Part shown: piece after piece, positions 12,925 through 24,817 of the stretch
Layout of the letters: each line of letters begins with the position of its first letter
Numbering within the stretch: the stretch's first letter is position 1
Assembly: GCA_963969595.1 (NCBI GenBank)
Contig: OZ018410.1
Location: 30,198,913-30,262,912 of the forward strand
From: Neckera pumila
Taxonomy: Eukaryota; Streptophyta; Bryopsida; Hypnales; Neckeraceae
Direction: 5' to 3'
DNA length: 64,000 nt
The notes under the pieces: model-generated
Seen by the model: the letters and a program-made list of their open reading frames with translations, nothing else
What the model was told of the DNA's origin: nothing
Database searches by the model: none
Position numbers and translations under genes: made by a program

Positions 12925-13299
12925 GCAATGGCCCATATGTGGAATGCGAGTTTGTTCAGATGGAAATTTTTCTCATATGCAGAAATAGAGTTTGAAAGGA
13001 TTGCATATTTTTCCAAATTTTTTTTACACAAAACGTAATTACTATAAATTTTTTAGTGGAAGATTCTCTTTGACCTATTTTTTTATCTATAAGTTGTTGT
13101 ATTACCAATCGTAGGCTGGTGTAAGTAATAATTGTGGCTTTCAATGTACAAATTGTGATCATTCTATGTTTCAATGTACACCTCCCGGACATTATGTCTT
13201 GCTTTGCGTGAGTTATTGGAAATGCAATAGAGCTATGGTTGGAAATACATGAGCCTATACCACCGAAATGAAGGGGTGATCGGAAACAAGTCGGCTACC
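12925..13299. other. AT-rich spacer
   Basis: A spacer between two mobile elements with only short ORFs on either strand. I see nothing that can be supported as a gene or signal. Confidence 0.4.
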
Positions 13300-13711
13300 T
13301 TAGTCTGCTCTAAAAGTGACTGGCTTTTTCAAATCGACCCTATAAAATGGTACATAATGGATATGAGGTGGTCTTTAAATGGACCACTTTAATCATTAAT
13401 TCAATCCATAAAAAGAGTTTTTTTTTATTGCAAGAGCCAATCATTGGCCTTGATTTCTTCAAATCACTTCAGAAGTTTTAAATGGATGCATTTTGGAAGA
13501 CCTAGGGTCATAAATAGGTACCTACAACATAAATCTTTGGAAATGCATAACTAATTCAAAAATGCTTCAAAAACTAATATGAAACCACTTATATTACATT
13601 CATCCATTTTTCTTTCTCTGAAAAATGAGTGAAAACTATTTCTATTCATGCAAACCTATGCAAAAGGCAAATCAGCCCTTAAATGGTCACTTTTAGAGCA
13701 TCCTACTTTAG
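13300..13711. mobile_element. CTAAGG-ended MITE, family 2 copy A
   Basis: This aligns end to end with 33940-34357, including TTGCAAGAGCCAATCATTG, GGACCACTTTA and AACCTATG. Ends are imperfect inverse repeats built on CTAA(A)GTA...GCTCTAAAAGTGAC. Part of the interior (CATAACTAATTC, AAATATGAAACCACTT-like) is shared with family 1 at 11130 and 55201, so the two families appear related. Non-coding. Confidence 0.7.
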
Positions 13712-13799
13712 TATTAACCGTATGTGAAATTTTGAATATCATTTTCTTTGTCTTTACAAGATGCATCCATCAATTTAAAGATACATTTCAGACCTGGTG

Positions 13800-13880
13800 T
13801 TAACCCCTCACCGCCCTAGATATCAAGAAAACACATTGGAAAGGGGATGAAATTGGGCCCCTTGGGCGGTGAGGGGTTAA
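13800..13880. mobile_element. 81-bp palindromic mini-element with TTAA borders
   Basis: The first 17 bases (TTAACCCCTCACCGCCC) are the exact inverse complement of the last 17 (GGGCGGTGAGGGGTTAA). About 47 bases of unrelated sequence lie between them. The TTAACCCCT tip resembles the larger TTAA family nearby. It could be an extreme internal-deletion derivative of a related transposon, or a stable hairpin of other origin. Confidence 0.6.
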
Positions 13881-14496
13881 GGGTCATGGTTTTGGGTTGC
13901 ATTTGAAGAAAAATTTAGATGTGTTCTTGCTTGTGATCTTTACGGAATGCCAAGCCTAGCTAGATGCCCACCTTGCAGAAGAGAAGAATGGTTGGCAATA
14001 AGGGATTTGACCCATTCCCGACCACTACCCATTTTCGCTTTGTAGACTGTTTTCTTTCCAATTAGTAGGAGAAAAACAGTCATTTATTACAGCATGATTT
14101 CCAATGCAGTTGTGGCGCATTATGATTGGCTACAAGATGATCAAAAATGCAACCAACCCTTGGATGGATTAGCAACCAGCCCTTGGTCGAAAATAGGGAG
14201 GTCTGTATAACAAGTAGAGGTTGAATAGAATCTTCAGCAAAAAAATTTGTAGTAATTATGTTTTGAAAAATAAAAATCTGGAAAATTATGGAAACCTTTT
14301 TAACTCAATTTCTACACATGGAAAAATTCCACCCTTGAAGAACCCCACCCTACAGATATGCATTATTGCTTAAATGGTCAACAATGGGTCGGCTCCCTTA
14401 CATGAAGGAGGAGATTGTTGCAATAGTTATGTGAGATTTTACATACCACCACATATAGGAAAAAGCAAAGATTTCAGATATTTGGGAGCAATATTG

Positions 14497-15980
14497 TTAA
14501 CTTGTAGATGTACTTGATTATGTTTTCACCAATAATGCTCCAAAACTATCATTTCTAGTACAAGTATCAAATTTTAGAAAAAAATAATTTGGGACACATG
14601 TAACCATAGGATCTTATAGTACACTAGTTGAAAAGATGTAGAAAAAATTTCAGGAATTTCCGATTCGTGGATTGCAAGATATTAGCATTTGAATTGACAA
14701 AAATCATTTTTATTGGCCTTACAAGAAATCGGGGGATTGCACTTCACAAGATCGCATTTGTATGACAAATGTGCAAAATGGTGGATACTCTTTGGATTCA
14801 TTCTTCAAAGCATGTTGGCTACATGCTTGAAATTTTTTGGATCATTTAGAACTATACAATCATATTACTAAAATCACAACAACTTCTATAATATCACAAT
14901 TCAATTTTGAATAATATTATAGAATTCAATTGCTTTTATAATAGCCATAGGATACTTTCTACTATATATTATGTATTCTTTTTGTGAAATATTTGAAAAT
15001 CAAATGGATACTTCTAAAAAAAATTCAAAGAAACTTTTCAGACAACAAAACTATAGATAAATTCCATGTCTTTTTAAAATGTGATATTAAGGAATAAGGA
15101 AGCACCAACCAATAGCATTGCTCTACATATTCAAATGTGAAGATTCTACTTACATTGTTCACTTGATTAATTTATTCTTATTGCAATGTTTTCATCTTTG
15201 CAAAGGTTATTTTGTAAAAATTATGATATAAAGATTTTCTTTAATTACTTTATATTGCACTATGTAAAAAATTTCAAAGAACATTATATGAAGATGTCAA
15301 TATTTTCATTTAAATATTATACATACTTTGTTTATCTACATTCTATTACATGAAAAATTGATGAAAGTAATATATTTAATGCGTAGCAAAGCATGCGCCA
15401 ATCGCTAGTATATAGGAAAAAAATAGTAAGTAGAAAGAAATAGATAATGATTCAAAACACTAAATTGTCAAGAATCTAGTTATGGAATTGAAAATGCCAA
15501 TCCCAATGTTTCCATGTTGTCATAACCAATCTACACCCAATGTTTTAATATTTTTCAAAAATATTGAAAATTGGATTAAATAAACAATTTCAATAATTTA
15601 TTTTAGAAATAGAGATTATGGAACTACCCTCAAACTAAAACTCCTCATGAGTTCCATATCACTAATCAAAATGGGAAGATTCAAAGCTTTCCATGTATAT
15701 ATAAATCTATAAAACCCATTTCAAATTTTGTATTTTTTAATAGTGATTTAAAAAGATTTTTTTTGAGTTGCCTGATTTGCCTATGGAACATTGAAAATTA
15801 CATATCATACAATTTTACCTTGTAGTAAAAAATTATGAAAATTCTTCAGCCTTAAAGCTACTCTTTGGGCACGTGTTGTGTAAAAATTTCAAAGAAAATA
15901 TAAATAAAAATTCTGTTCATAGTGAATTGCACCAAATTGCTATATTACCAAAAAATGGTGTTTGGGCATTTAGGGGTTAA
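14497..15980 (+). mobile_element. TTAA-flanked element, copy 2, carrying a Helitron
   Basis: Colinear with the other members: TTAA at 14497, then a decayed tip, CTCCAAAACTATCATTTCTAG, the GATCTTATAGTA block and a right end ATTTAGGGGTTAA. Removing the 549-bp insertion at 14860-15408 restores the length and junction seen in the other copies (TACAA then TATAGG). Divergence is greater than for the copies at 17961 and 30248, so this looks older. Confidence 0.7.
14860..15408 (+). mobile_element. Non-autonomous Helitron, about 549 bp
   Basis: It begins TCATATTACTAAAATC and ends in CTAG preceded by GCGTAGCAAAGCATGCGCC, a partly self-complementary tract. It sits between a host A (14859) and host T (15409). 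5' TC, 3' CTRR, A/T insertion and no target duplication are Helitron hallmarks (established knowledge). Sister copies of the host element at 11989, 17961 (inverse) and 30248 provide the empty site: TACAAC-ATATAGG there, TACAA-TATATAGG here once the insert is removed. No Rep/helicase ORF is present. Confidence 0.75.
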
Positions 15981-16268
15981 TGTGGTTCAACTTGATCAAT
16001 TAACAAAGAGTGGCGGTTTATAACAAAGAGGTATTGGCACTAAAGCAAAAGATCGCCTACATTGCAATTAATAGCAAATCAAATAATAAAACATGCAATT
16101 GAATGGTGTAAGCCTTGGGGTTGTCACCTTGGTCTCATGATTTTTTTTTACTTTTGGTTTAGTTTCAATAAAATTAATAGCTAAAAAGTCATAAAATGAG
16201 TGTTTACATTGTATTTGGAAGAAGTTGCTACTAATGCGGTGAATTATCCTTGGAAGTTTGGAGTACCC

Positions 16269-16878
16269 TTAACCTTTAAAGGCCCAAGGCCTTTTCTTTT
16301 CCAGAAAACACTCTCAAAACTGTCATTTCTATAGCAAAGAGTAAAAGAAATTGAAAATTGTATTTTTTGCACATCTAATTGGGGGATCTTACACCTAACT
16401 AATATAAAAATGTGTGGAAAAAATTTCAAAATTTTTGACCGCACAAATTGCAAGATATTTGCATTTGAAGTGAAAAAAATCATTTTTTCAACACATTGCG
16501 AGACTAGATTATTTGACTTTGAACTTTCCAAACTTTAATTTTTTGCACTAAAAAGTTTTGAGCTTTAAATATTTATGGTGGAGAATGAATTGAGAGTGTT
16601 GGAAAAAAAACTTCAAAAAAACTTAATTTTCATACTTTGAAAAATTGTTAAGTAGAACTTTAGAAGTAGGTACGAGATAGAAGGAAAATCTAAATTATTA
16701 ATATCTCTAAAATGGAATTAAAATACATTAATCCCAATAGTGAGATTGTTCTAGCAAACAAACTATACAATAATATCTAAAGCTTAAAAATTTAAATATT
16801 CATGGTAAATTCAGCCCATAGATACCTGTCTCAAATCCCATTTGTCTTCTAAAGGGACAATGGGCCTTTAGAGGTTAA
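16269..16878 (+). mobile_element. TTAA-flanked element, copy 3, diverged and shorter
   Basis: It begins TTAACCTTTAAAGGCCCAAGG and ends GGGCCTTTAGAGGTTAA. Internal blocks match the family (ACACTCTCAAAACTGTCATTT near the left end). It is about 610 bp rather than 930, with internal deletions. A 95-codon minus-strand ORF inside (16244-16531) is incidental. Confidence 0.6.
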
Positions 16879-17149
16879 AGACTCCCATTGGCTTTACTTT
16901 TTGTATCTAAATTAGGTGTCTAGAGGGTCAATTAGGAGTTTAGAGAAATATTCAAGTTCTACTGGTCAAAGTAATAGCTAAATTAGAATATACTAGGACC
17001 AATCTCTCGAGTGCATGTGACGATCTATAGCTTTATAAGATTATAACCCATGGTTCATCTTCAAGTTCACAAGGTTTCCAAGTTAGCTATTTCAAGTATA
17101 CAAGATTTTAAAGTTAATAGTTTCAAGTGCATTGGGCTTTTGTAGCCTT

Positions 17150-20100
17150 ATAGAATTCTTAGCCCTGTAGCAAGGTTACCCAGGTCATATAAGATTTAGG
17201 CCTTTTAACAGGATTTTCACAGCTTGTAGAGGTTTTCGTCCTCTAATGTAATTTCTAGCCCTAGTAACAAGGTTTTTAGCCCCATGTAATACGGTTTTTA
17301 GCCCCTATAACATTGTTTTAGCCCTTCTAACAGGGTGTTTTTTAGACCTACAACAGGGTTTCATAGTCCTAACAAGCTTTCTAGCCCTACAACATAGTTT
17401 TTAGCCCTTTACTAGCGTTTTCAGGGCCTCCACAGGTTTCTAGCCCTATACCATGGTTTCTAACATTACAAGAGCGTTTTTGGTCTTATAATAGGGTTTT
17501 CAAAGCCCTAACAAGGTTTCTAACCCTGTAACAGAATTTTAGGCCCTATAATAGGGTTATAAAGCCCTCACAAGGTTTTTAGCCCTATAACAAGGGTTCT
17601 AAAGCCTTGATAGGGTTTCTAGCCTTATAACAAGGGTTTTAAAGTCCTAACAGGGTTTTTAGCCCTGTAATGGGGTTTTCAAAGCCCCAAGAGGGGTTTA
17701 AGTCCTATAACCGGGTTTTCAAAGCCCTAATAAGGTTTTTAGCCCTATAACAAGGGTTTTAAAGTCCTAAGAAGTTTTTTAGCCCTGTAATGGGGTTTTC
17801 AAAGCCCTAAGAGGGTTTTTAGTCCTATAACAAGGTTTCTAAAGTCTTATAACAGGGTTTTCAAAGCCCTAGTAAGGTTTTTAGTCCTGTAACAAAGTTT
17901 TAGGCCCTATAATAGGATTCTAAAGCCCTAACAGGGTTTTTAGCCCTAAAACAAGGTTTCTTAACCCCTAAAGGACCAACATACATTTTTTGGCCGTATA
18001 AAAATTTTGGGCAGATATGTGTGACTAGAGATATCCATATTTGAGGCTAAAATTTTAATAGAAGGTGGGGGCAAGGAATATCTTCATGTGTACCAAGTTT
18101 CATGACATTTCAAAATACGAGTCAAAAGTTGTGACCTAATATGTTACTTTTTTTCGTAACCGGGCAGTTTGGGCAGATCAGAAAAAATAATTTTTTTCGG
18201 ATTTAAAAAAAAAAAATTGGTTCTCTACATTTATATATACTTAAAAAGCTTTCAGTCACTCCATTTCAATCAATGAGTCAAAAGTTATGAGGGTTTTTGG
18301 TTTGCGGGCAGTTATGGATTCTCTACTCTAAAAAAAACTTTAAAGTCGTTTATTTAACTCAATCTTCAATATTTTTGGAAAAAAATAAAATCTTAGGATG
18401 TAGATTGATTATTACAACATTACAACCGTTGGGATTGGCATTTTTAAATTCCATGATTAAATTTTTAACAATTTAGTATTTTGAATCATTTTCTACTTCT
18501 TTCTACTTACTATTTTTTTCCTATATGTTGTACAATTCCAAATCATGTGAAATTTTTCATGCATATAGACAACTTGTTTAGGAAACTGAATTCAAAGAAG
18601 CACCACCTTTGTCGGCATTTTTTCATTGAAAAGTGAGCTTGCAAAGTGCAGCTGCCCGGTTTTTCGCAGGATTGAAAAAATGGTTTTCAAGACTTTGAAT
18701 GCTTATATCTTATGATCCACACGGTGGAATTTTTTGAAATTTTTACCCCAAATTTTTAAAATATCATACTACAAGATCCTATGGTTATATGTGTCAAAAA
18801 TTGTTTTTTTCCAAAAATTTGGTAGTTGTATTAGAAATGGCAGTTTTGGAGCGTTTTTGATGATTACATAGTCATGAAACTTTAGGGGTTAAGTCCTAAC
18901 AGGGTTTCTAAAGTCCTAACACGGTTTTTAGCCCTGTAATGGGGTTTTCAAAGTCCTAAGAGGGTTTTTAGTCCTATAATAGGGTTTTCAGAGCCCTAAT
19001 GAGGTTTTTAGCTTTGGAACAGAGTTGTAAACCCTATAATAGGTTTCTGAAGCCCTAACATGGTTTTTAGCCCTATAACGAGGGTTTTAAAGTCTTAGCA
19101 GGATTTATAAAGTCCTAATGGGGATTTTAGCCTTATAATAGGATTTTCAAAGCCCTAAGAGGGATTTTAGTCCTATAATAGGGTTTTCAAAGCTCTAGTA
19201 AGGTTTTTAGCCTTGTAAATAGTTTTAGGCCCTATAATAGAGTTTTAAAGCCCTAAAACAAGGTTTCTTAAGTTCAAATAGGCTTTTCAGCCTAGTAATG
19301 GGGTTTTCAAAGCTCTAAAAGGATTTTTAGTCCTACAGCATGGTTTTCAAAGCCCTAACAAGGTTTTTAGCCTTATAACACAGTTTTAGGCCCTATACTA
19401 GGATTCTAAAGCCCTAACAAGGTTTTTAGCCCTAAAATAAGGTTTCTTAAGTCCTAACAGGGTTTCTAAAGTCCTAACAAGGTTTCTAAAGTCCTAACAC
19501 GGATTTTAGCCTTGTAATGAGGTTTTCAAAGCTCTTAGAGGATTTTTAGTCCTATAATAGGGTTTTCAAAGCCCTAACAAGGTTTTTAGCCTTGTAACAC
19601 AATTTTAGGCCCTATACTAGACTTCTAAAGCCCTAACAGGGTTTTTAGCCCTAAAACAAGGTTTCTTAAGTTCTAACAGGGTTTTTAGCCCTATAATGGG
19701 GTCTTCAAAGCTCTAACAGAGTTTTTAGTCCTATGATAGGGTTTCCAAAGCCCTAACAAGTTTTTTAGCCTTGTTAAACAGTTTTAGGCCCTATAATAGA
19801 GTTCTGAAGCCCTAACAGGGTTTTTAGCCCTAAAACAAGGTTTCTTAGGATCTAACAGGGTTTTCAACCTAATAATGGGGTTTTTAAAGCTTTGGAAGGA
19901 TTTTTAGTCCTATAACATGGTTTTCAAAGCCCTAATAAATTTTTTAGCCTTATAACATAGTTTTAGGCCCTATAATAGGGTTTTGAAGCCCCAACATGGT
20001 TTTTAGCCCTATGAAAAAGGTTTTAAAGTTTTAACATGGTTTTTAGCCTTGTACTAGGGTTTTCAAAGCCTGAAGAAGGATTTTAGTTCTATAGCAGGGT

Positions 20101-20775
20101 TTTTAAAGCCCTAATAAGTTTTTTAGCCCTATAACAGAGTTTTAGGCCTTATAATAGGGTTATGAAGCTCTGACAGGGTTTTTAGCCCTATAACAAGGGT
20201 TTTAAAGTCCTAACAAGGTTTTTAGCCCTTTAATGGGATTTTCAAAGCTTTAAGAGTTTTTTTAGTCCTTTAACGGGGCTTTCAAAGCCCTAATAAGGTT
20301 TTTAGCCCTGTAATAGCAGAGTTTTAGGTCCTATAAAAGGGTTCTAAAGCCCTGACAATGTTTTTAGCCCTACAAGAATGTTTTTAAAATCCTATCAATG
20401 TTTATAAAGACCTACCAGGGTTTATAAAGACTTCATGGGGTTTTTAGGGTCCTAAGAGGGTTTTTAGCTCTATAATAGGGTTTTCAAGCCTCAAGAGGGT
20501 TTTTAGCCCTACACACACGGGTTCAAAGACCTTATAGGATTTTTAGCCCTCTTCTATGGTTTTCAAAGCCCTAAGAGGGTTTTTAATCCTATAATATGGC
20601 TTTGAAAGCTTTTGTAGGGTTTTTAGCCCTCTTCCATGGTTTTCAAAGTCATAACAGGGTTCTTAGTAATGTAACAGGGTTTTGGGTCGTATAATAGGGT
20701 TTTGGAAGCCCTGGTAGGATATATGGCCTTGTAATAGGGCTTTCAAAGCCTTGTTAGAATTTTTTAAGGCCTATA
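17150..20775. repeat. Tandem array of 40-bp units built from 20-bp dyads
   Basis: The unit is close to GAGGGTTTTTAGTCCTATAA followed by TAGGGTTTTCAAAGCCCTAA. Each half contains AGGGTTTT...(A)GCCCT and is nearly self-complementary. A variant segment (AAACAAGGTTTCTTAAG) recurs at about 19262, 19441, 19661 and 19839, giving a higher-order period of roughly 180-220 bp. The array is about 2.7 kb, excluding the element inserted at 17961-18892. It contains AGGGTTT/CCCTAAA strings like the plant telomere heptamer but is not a telomeric repeat. Confidence 0.85.
17961..18892 (-). mobile_element. TTAA-flanked element, copy 4, inserted in the 40-bp array
   Basis: The segment TTAACCCCTAAAG...CTTTAGGGGTTAA is the inverse complement of 30248-31175 along its length. 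The flanks are array sequence: GGTTTC-TTAA on the left and TTAA-GTCCTAACAGGG on the right. Unoccupied array units read GGTTTCTTAAGTCCTAACAG (19441 region), with one TTAA. The insertion therefore duplicated TTAA exactly, the diagnostic of piggyBac-type transposition. No transposase ORF. Confidence 0.85.
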
Positions 20776-20807
20776 CATTTTCCTAATCCAAAAGCATGAC
20801 CAGCAAA

Positions 20808-21738
20808 CACTATAAGAAAAGCCTGTTTTTGGCGGCGTTTAGGCAAAAACGTGTCATGTTTTTCAAACATCAGATGTTCTAAAAAACATATACATGTTTT
20901 GCAGAAACGTGTAAGTGTTTTGCAAAAAATGCGACTATGTCATTGTAGACGGCTACGTTTGTGATGATGTCGACTGCAATGTGGCCATGATTTTATATAA
21001 CGTCGCATATAACAGAAGCTGCCATGTCAGCAAGTAGACTTGGAAAAGGGTAGCTACGTGGCATATTTTGGAAAAAAAATTAAAAATGGATGGATGAACC
21101 TCGGGCCAAATGTTTGGAATAACGGGTTGGATGTCGGACTGAACATCTGAGACAACGTAGGCTAATTATCCCATATTGTTTGTCTCACCATGGACAAAGA
21201 ATGGGTACAAATATGACCCTGAAAATCTTCATTTTCACGTAATTATGTCATCAAGATAAATTTGATGATAAATGGTAAGTTTTTTTTAAATTCTTGGTGA
21301 ATTCTACTTTTTTTTTATTGCATAATTTTATTGATTAATTTCTATTGACTAATTAGTTTTTGAAAAATGGATTGGATGAAAAAAAATGGATTGGATGAAA
21401 AATAGATTGGATGAAAAATGGGTTGGATGAAGAAAAATGGATAGATGAAAAAAATGGTCTGGAGGAAAAAGTTGCCTACGTGGCCCTGCGTGGATGAGAA
21501 TTTTGCCTATGTGGCCTCCACGTGCTTTCATTTTGTAAGCTTGGAAGACCCTGTTTTGTAGGACGTTAGAAAAAAACAAGCCAAAAATTGGCACGTTTTT
21601 TTGAAAACAGCAGACGTTTTTTGCTTGTTTTCTATGACGCGATTTTAGGTGACATCTACGTTGACTCTCAGACATGTCAAACCGGACATCATACGACGTT
21701 TTTTCAAACATCACAAAAAAGGCCAGTTTCTTATAGTG
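20808..21738. mobile_element. CACTA (En/Spm-like) non-autonomous element, 931 bp
   Basis: The left end is CACTATAAGAAAAGCCTG; the right end (GGCCAGTTTCTTATAGTG) is its near inverse complement. A 3-bp direct duplication AAA flanks it (20805-20807 and 21739-21741). CACTA tips with a 3-bp duplication define the superfamily (established knowledge). Subterminal ACGTTTTT/AAAACGTGT motifs occur near both ends, as expected of transposase-binding repeats. The 139-codon minus-strand ORF inside is not transposase-like. Confidence 0.8.
21360..21470. repeat. Minisatellite inside the CACTA element
   Basis: Five or six imperfect copies of an about 17-bp unit, GATTGGATGAAAAAAATG, run head to tail. They lie within the CACTA element. 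Confidence 0.7.
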
Positions 21739-21741
21739 AAA

Positions 21742-24070
21742 GCTTTCATAGACAATCAAGAGAGACAATCAAATATTTTAGTCACCCTAATTCACACCTA
21801 GTCTTAGTTGAGGAAGTTGGTAAAGTCCTCAAAAGTGAAAGTGAGTCACATTAAATATTTGTCTAACTTAAATGGTTGAAACAAATAATAAGAAAGGAGA
21901 TCTCATAGTTCAATTTAGAACTAAAAATATCACCTATATCACCTATAAGCACACTTGAATCTTGAAATCCCAATGCTTTAAGCAACTGCTTCAAGAAGGT
22001 CATGTAACCCTTTTCTAATACACCAAATTTGAGTGTTTAACCTTGGAGCATTCCAAAATCCATTTTTTAGACGATGAACAAAATTCAGATCCTTGTTTCT
22101 ATCTCATTCCTACTTGGATGAAAGCCATTCTAATTTTTGATGATACTTTATCAAGTTCTTGAACTATCCATCGGTTGGATTTGGTAACACTAGAATATAT
22201 ACACTCTTGAAATTTCAAAAGTGGGAGTATGTGAAGTAATCAATTTGCATTGACTTTAGTTCAAAACTAAATGTGCAAAAACGAGGTCAAAGATGTAAAA
22301 ATCACAATTTTTTTTAAATTCACCATATAAATAAAACCTTATTTCAAATTCATTCCAATAAGTTTTACTCAAAAAAAAGATAATATTTTATTTATAATTG
22401 AATTTAGAAGGAATTCTGAAATTTTCTTTTCAAAATTTATAGAAAAAAATTGGAGATAGCAATACTAGATCTAATCGTACGGATAGAATTTAAAAATCAA
22501 AATCTACAACTTGCATTTATATATTAATTCCAAAATATTCTTTTAAATTGTAGTTTATATAGGTTTTTTCCAAATCGTCAGTTTTGAAGATGATTAGTGT
22601 TTTAAATACTTTCAAACAAAATAAAATAGAAAGTAACAGTTGCATAGCCATAGAATGCCACCTATGAAATTTGGGCTGTGTCCATATCGGTCCAAACGTC
22701 ATCCATCTTGGATTGACTTGGAAATTTACCACACAAACTAGAAGAAACAACACAAATTTTTTTCCAACAAATTTCATTGAATTCAAACATCAGATGCAAA
22801 AATTACAATACTTTGGTCTCCTTGGAATTGACGTAGGATATTGTTTTTGTAGGTGATTCCCTAGGGCCCACACGTCTTGTTTGATTTTTTCTACTCCCTA
22901 TTCCTAAACCTCATTACTCGACTTTTTCATTGAATAGATTCATTTTCAGTAAGTTATGGTTTCCCTTTTAATCCGATTATAGTGCCCGTAAGTTAAAGTC
23001 ATTTGAAATTGTCATATCCTAAACCCTTCGATCGTTCTTTCATGTCTACTTCTTTAAGCCCCAACGATCATTTTCAAATGTAATCCAAATTTTTTGTCAA
23101 ATTTTTAATCACCAATTAGTACCCATGCAATTTTCATAAGTGCTCACTTCTCTTCCCCTTCTTGCATATATTTTTCTAAAATACCAATCTTTCTTCTGCA
23201 TTCGATTTCATCCAATAAAAATACATTGTATTTGAGGAAAAATTTGAGAAATAAAATAAAATCCAATTTGGAGTTCCAAATGCTATTCCAAGTTGTTAAT
23301 AATGTTTAGAATGAGGTTAGAGGTTTGGTCTTAATCAAGCCTTAAATCTCTCTTCCTAAAACCACAATGTTCTTTATGCCCTACAAGATTTGTTTCATCA
23401 AGATTTGTTAGACTTGATGTTCTTTAAATGGTCTTCATTTGTTTCATACGACCTACTGTTTTTGCTATGGGTTCGTGGACTTCTAACATTGATATTTAAA
23501 TATTTCTCTATAATGATTTGTTATACTTTTCAATCCCTACTCTGGGCCTTCCACTTCTTTATACGATTCATTAAGTCATTGATTTGCAATAAGGAACAAA
23601 ACCAAGATTGAAATTTATATCCACTTAATAGGATTATATGTCAAACTTTTCAAGGTTTTTTGGGGTTTTTGTGTCACAATGATGGAAATTTCAATTCACA
23701 CATCAAATTTCTTTATATCTAATATCTTCCACTTTTATCCCTTATCTTCATGGAATTCAAATTCTTTACTCATTTTTATATGATCTACCACCTTGATTTT
23801 ATAGTACAAAACATTAATTTTTTTAAATTTATCAAAGTTGATGAATTTCATTCTCATGTTTATCTTTTTCCCTCCAAATTTTTATAAAAACATAAAACTT
23901 CTTAGATTTCATATCAGCATTTGATTCTTTAAAAAATTTGATCACATTTTGGAAAAGTTGTGGAATATTATTCCCATACTGTCTTTTTTTTTAATTCCGT
24001 TTTATGATTCTATAATGACTCATTGCAATATATTTTTTTCACTCTTTTTTGATAGCAAATGAAGGTGATT
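21742..24070. other. AT-rich intergenic DNA, no gene seen
   Basis: Short ORFs only (for example 22517-22786 minus and 23390-23611 plus). None has recognisable domains or splice support. Confidence 0.5.
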
Positions 24071-24079
24071 TCTTTACAC

Positions 24080-24450
24080 TTGGAAAAAAAACTAAACTCA
24101 AGTTACATGCCATCCAGTACTAGAGCAAATAAACATAAATTAACTCAAACGAAGACAAAAAAAAAAAAAAGGCCAAACTCATATACAATGGAAGGTGACT
24201 TATATAATGAAACATAAATGAATTCAAACAAAGAAAAAAAAAAAAAAAAAAAAAAGGCCAAACTTGTATGCAATGGAAGGTGACTTATACAATAAAAGCC
24301 AAAAGTAAGCTTCTCAATTCAAACATCTAACACAACCACACTAACAAGCAAACAAGCATGAGGCCAAATCCATACACAGTGAAAGGTATAAAGCCAAAAG
24401 GAGGCTTTATAATTGAAACACCCAATACAATCATTGTAAATCAAACAAGT
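24080..24450. repeat. Imperfect tandem duplication with poly-A tracts
   Basis: Two near-identical units of about 92 bp follow one another. Each has a long A-run, then AGGCCAAACT, TATACAATGGAAGGTGAC or close variants, and TTATA(T/C)AAT. A weaker third unit (GAGGCCAAATCCATACACAG) lies at about 24361. The A-runs differ in length, consistent with slippage. It lies downstream of the zinc-finger gene at 24818-26525 and could include its 3' flank. Confidence 0.6.
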
Positions 24451-24817
24451 CCATAACAATGGCAAGAGTTCAAACTTGTGTACAAAATTACAATGAGAAG
24501 AAGCTTTTGCAACCAAAACACCATGCACATTGCAATGATACAAAATCCATACCCAAAATAACAAGCTGATAAAAGATGAACAAAAATCCATATAAAGGCC
24601 GTATACAATAGTGTCTAAAGTATAGGAAGTCTTTCAAATATCGCTCTTTGAATAAGGTCCAGCTGCCAATTCCTTAGCATATATCTCTGTACGGTGTAGA
24701 AAATCTACCTTCTTCTCATAAAAAATCTTTTTTGGCTTCTTTCCCTTCTCTTCAATGACGTCCTTCAACACACCATCTGTATCCAAGAGCTTGAACTTGC
24801 TCACTTGCCTGAGCAAA

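Noticed and set aside
17150..20775. Interstitial telomere array
   Set aside because: AGGGTTT strings occur, but the repeat is a 40-bp unit with dyads, not the 7-bp heptamer in tandem.
17150..20775. CRISPR-like array
   Set aside because: There are no unique spacers between constant repeats; units are contiguous and variable throughout, and the genome is eukaryotic.
21349..21768. 139-codon minus-strand ORF as a CACTA transposase fragment
   Set aside because: Its sequence is the translation of GATTGGATG minisatellite and subterminal repeats, with no transposase motif.
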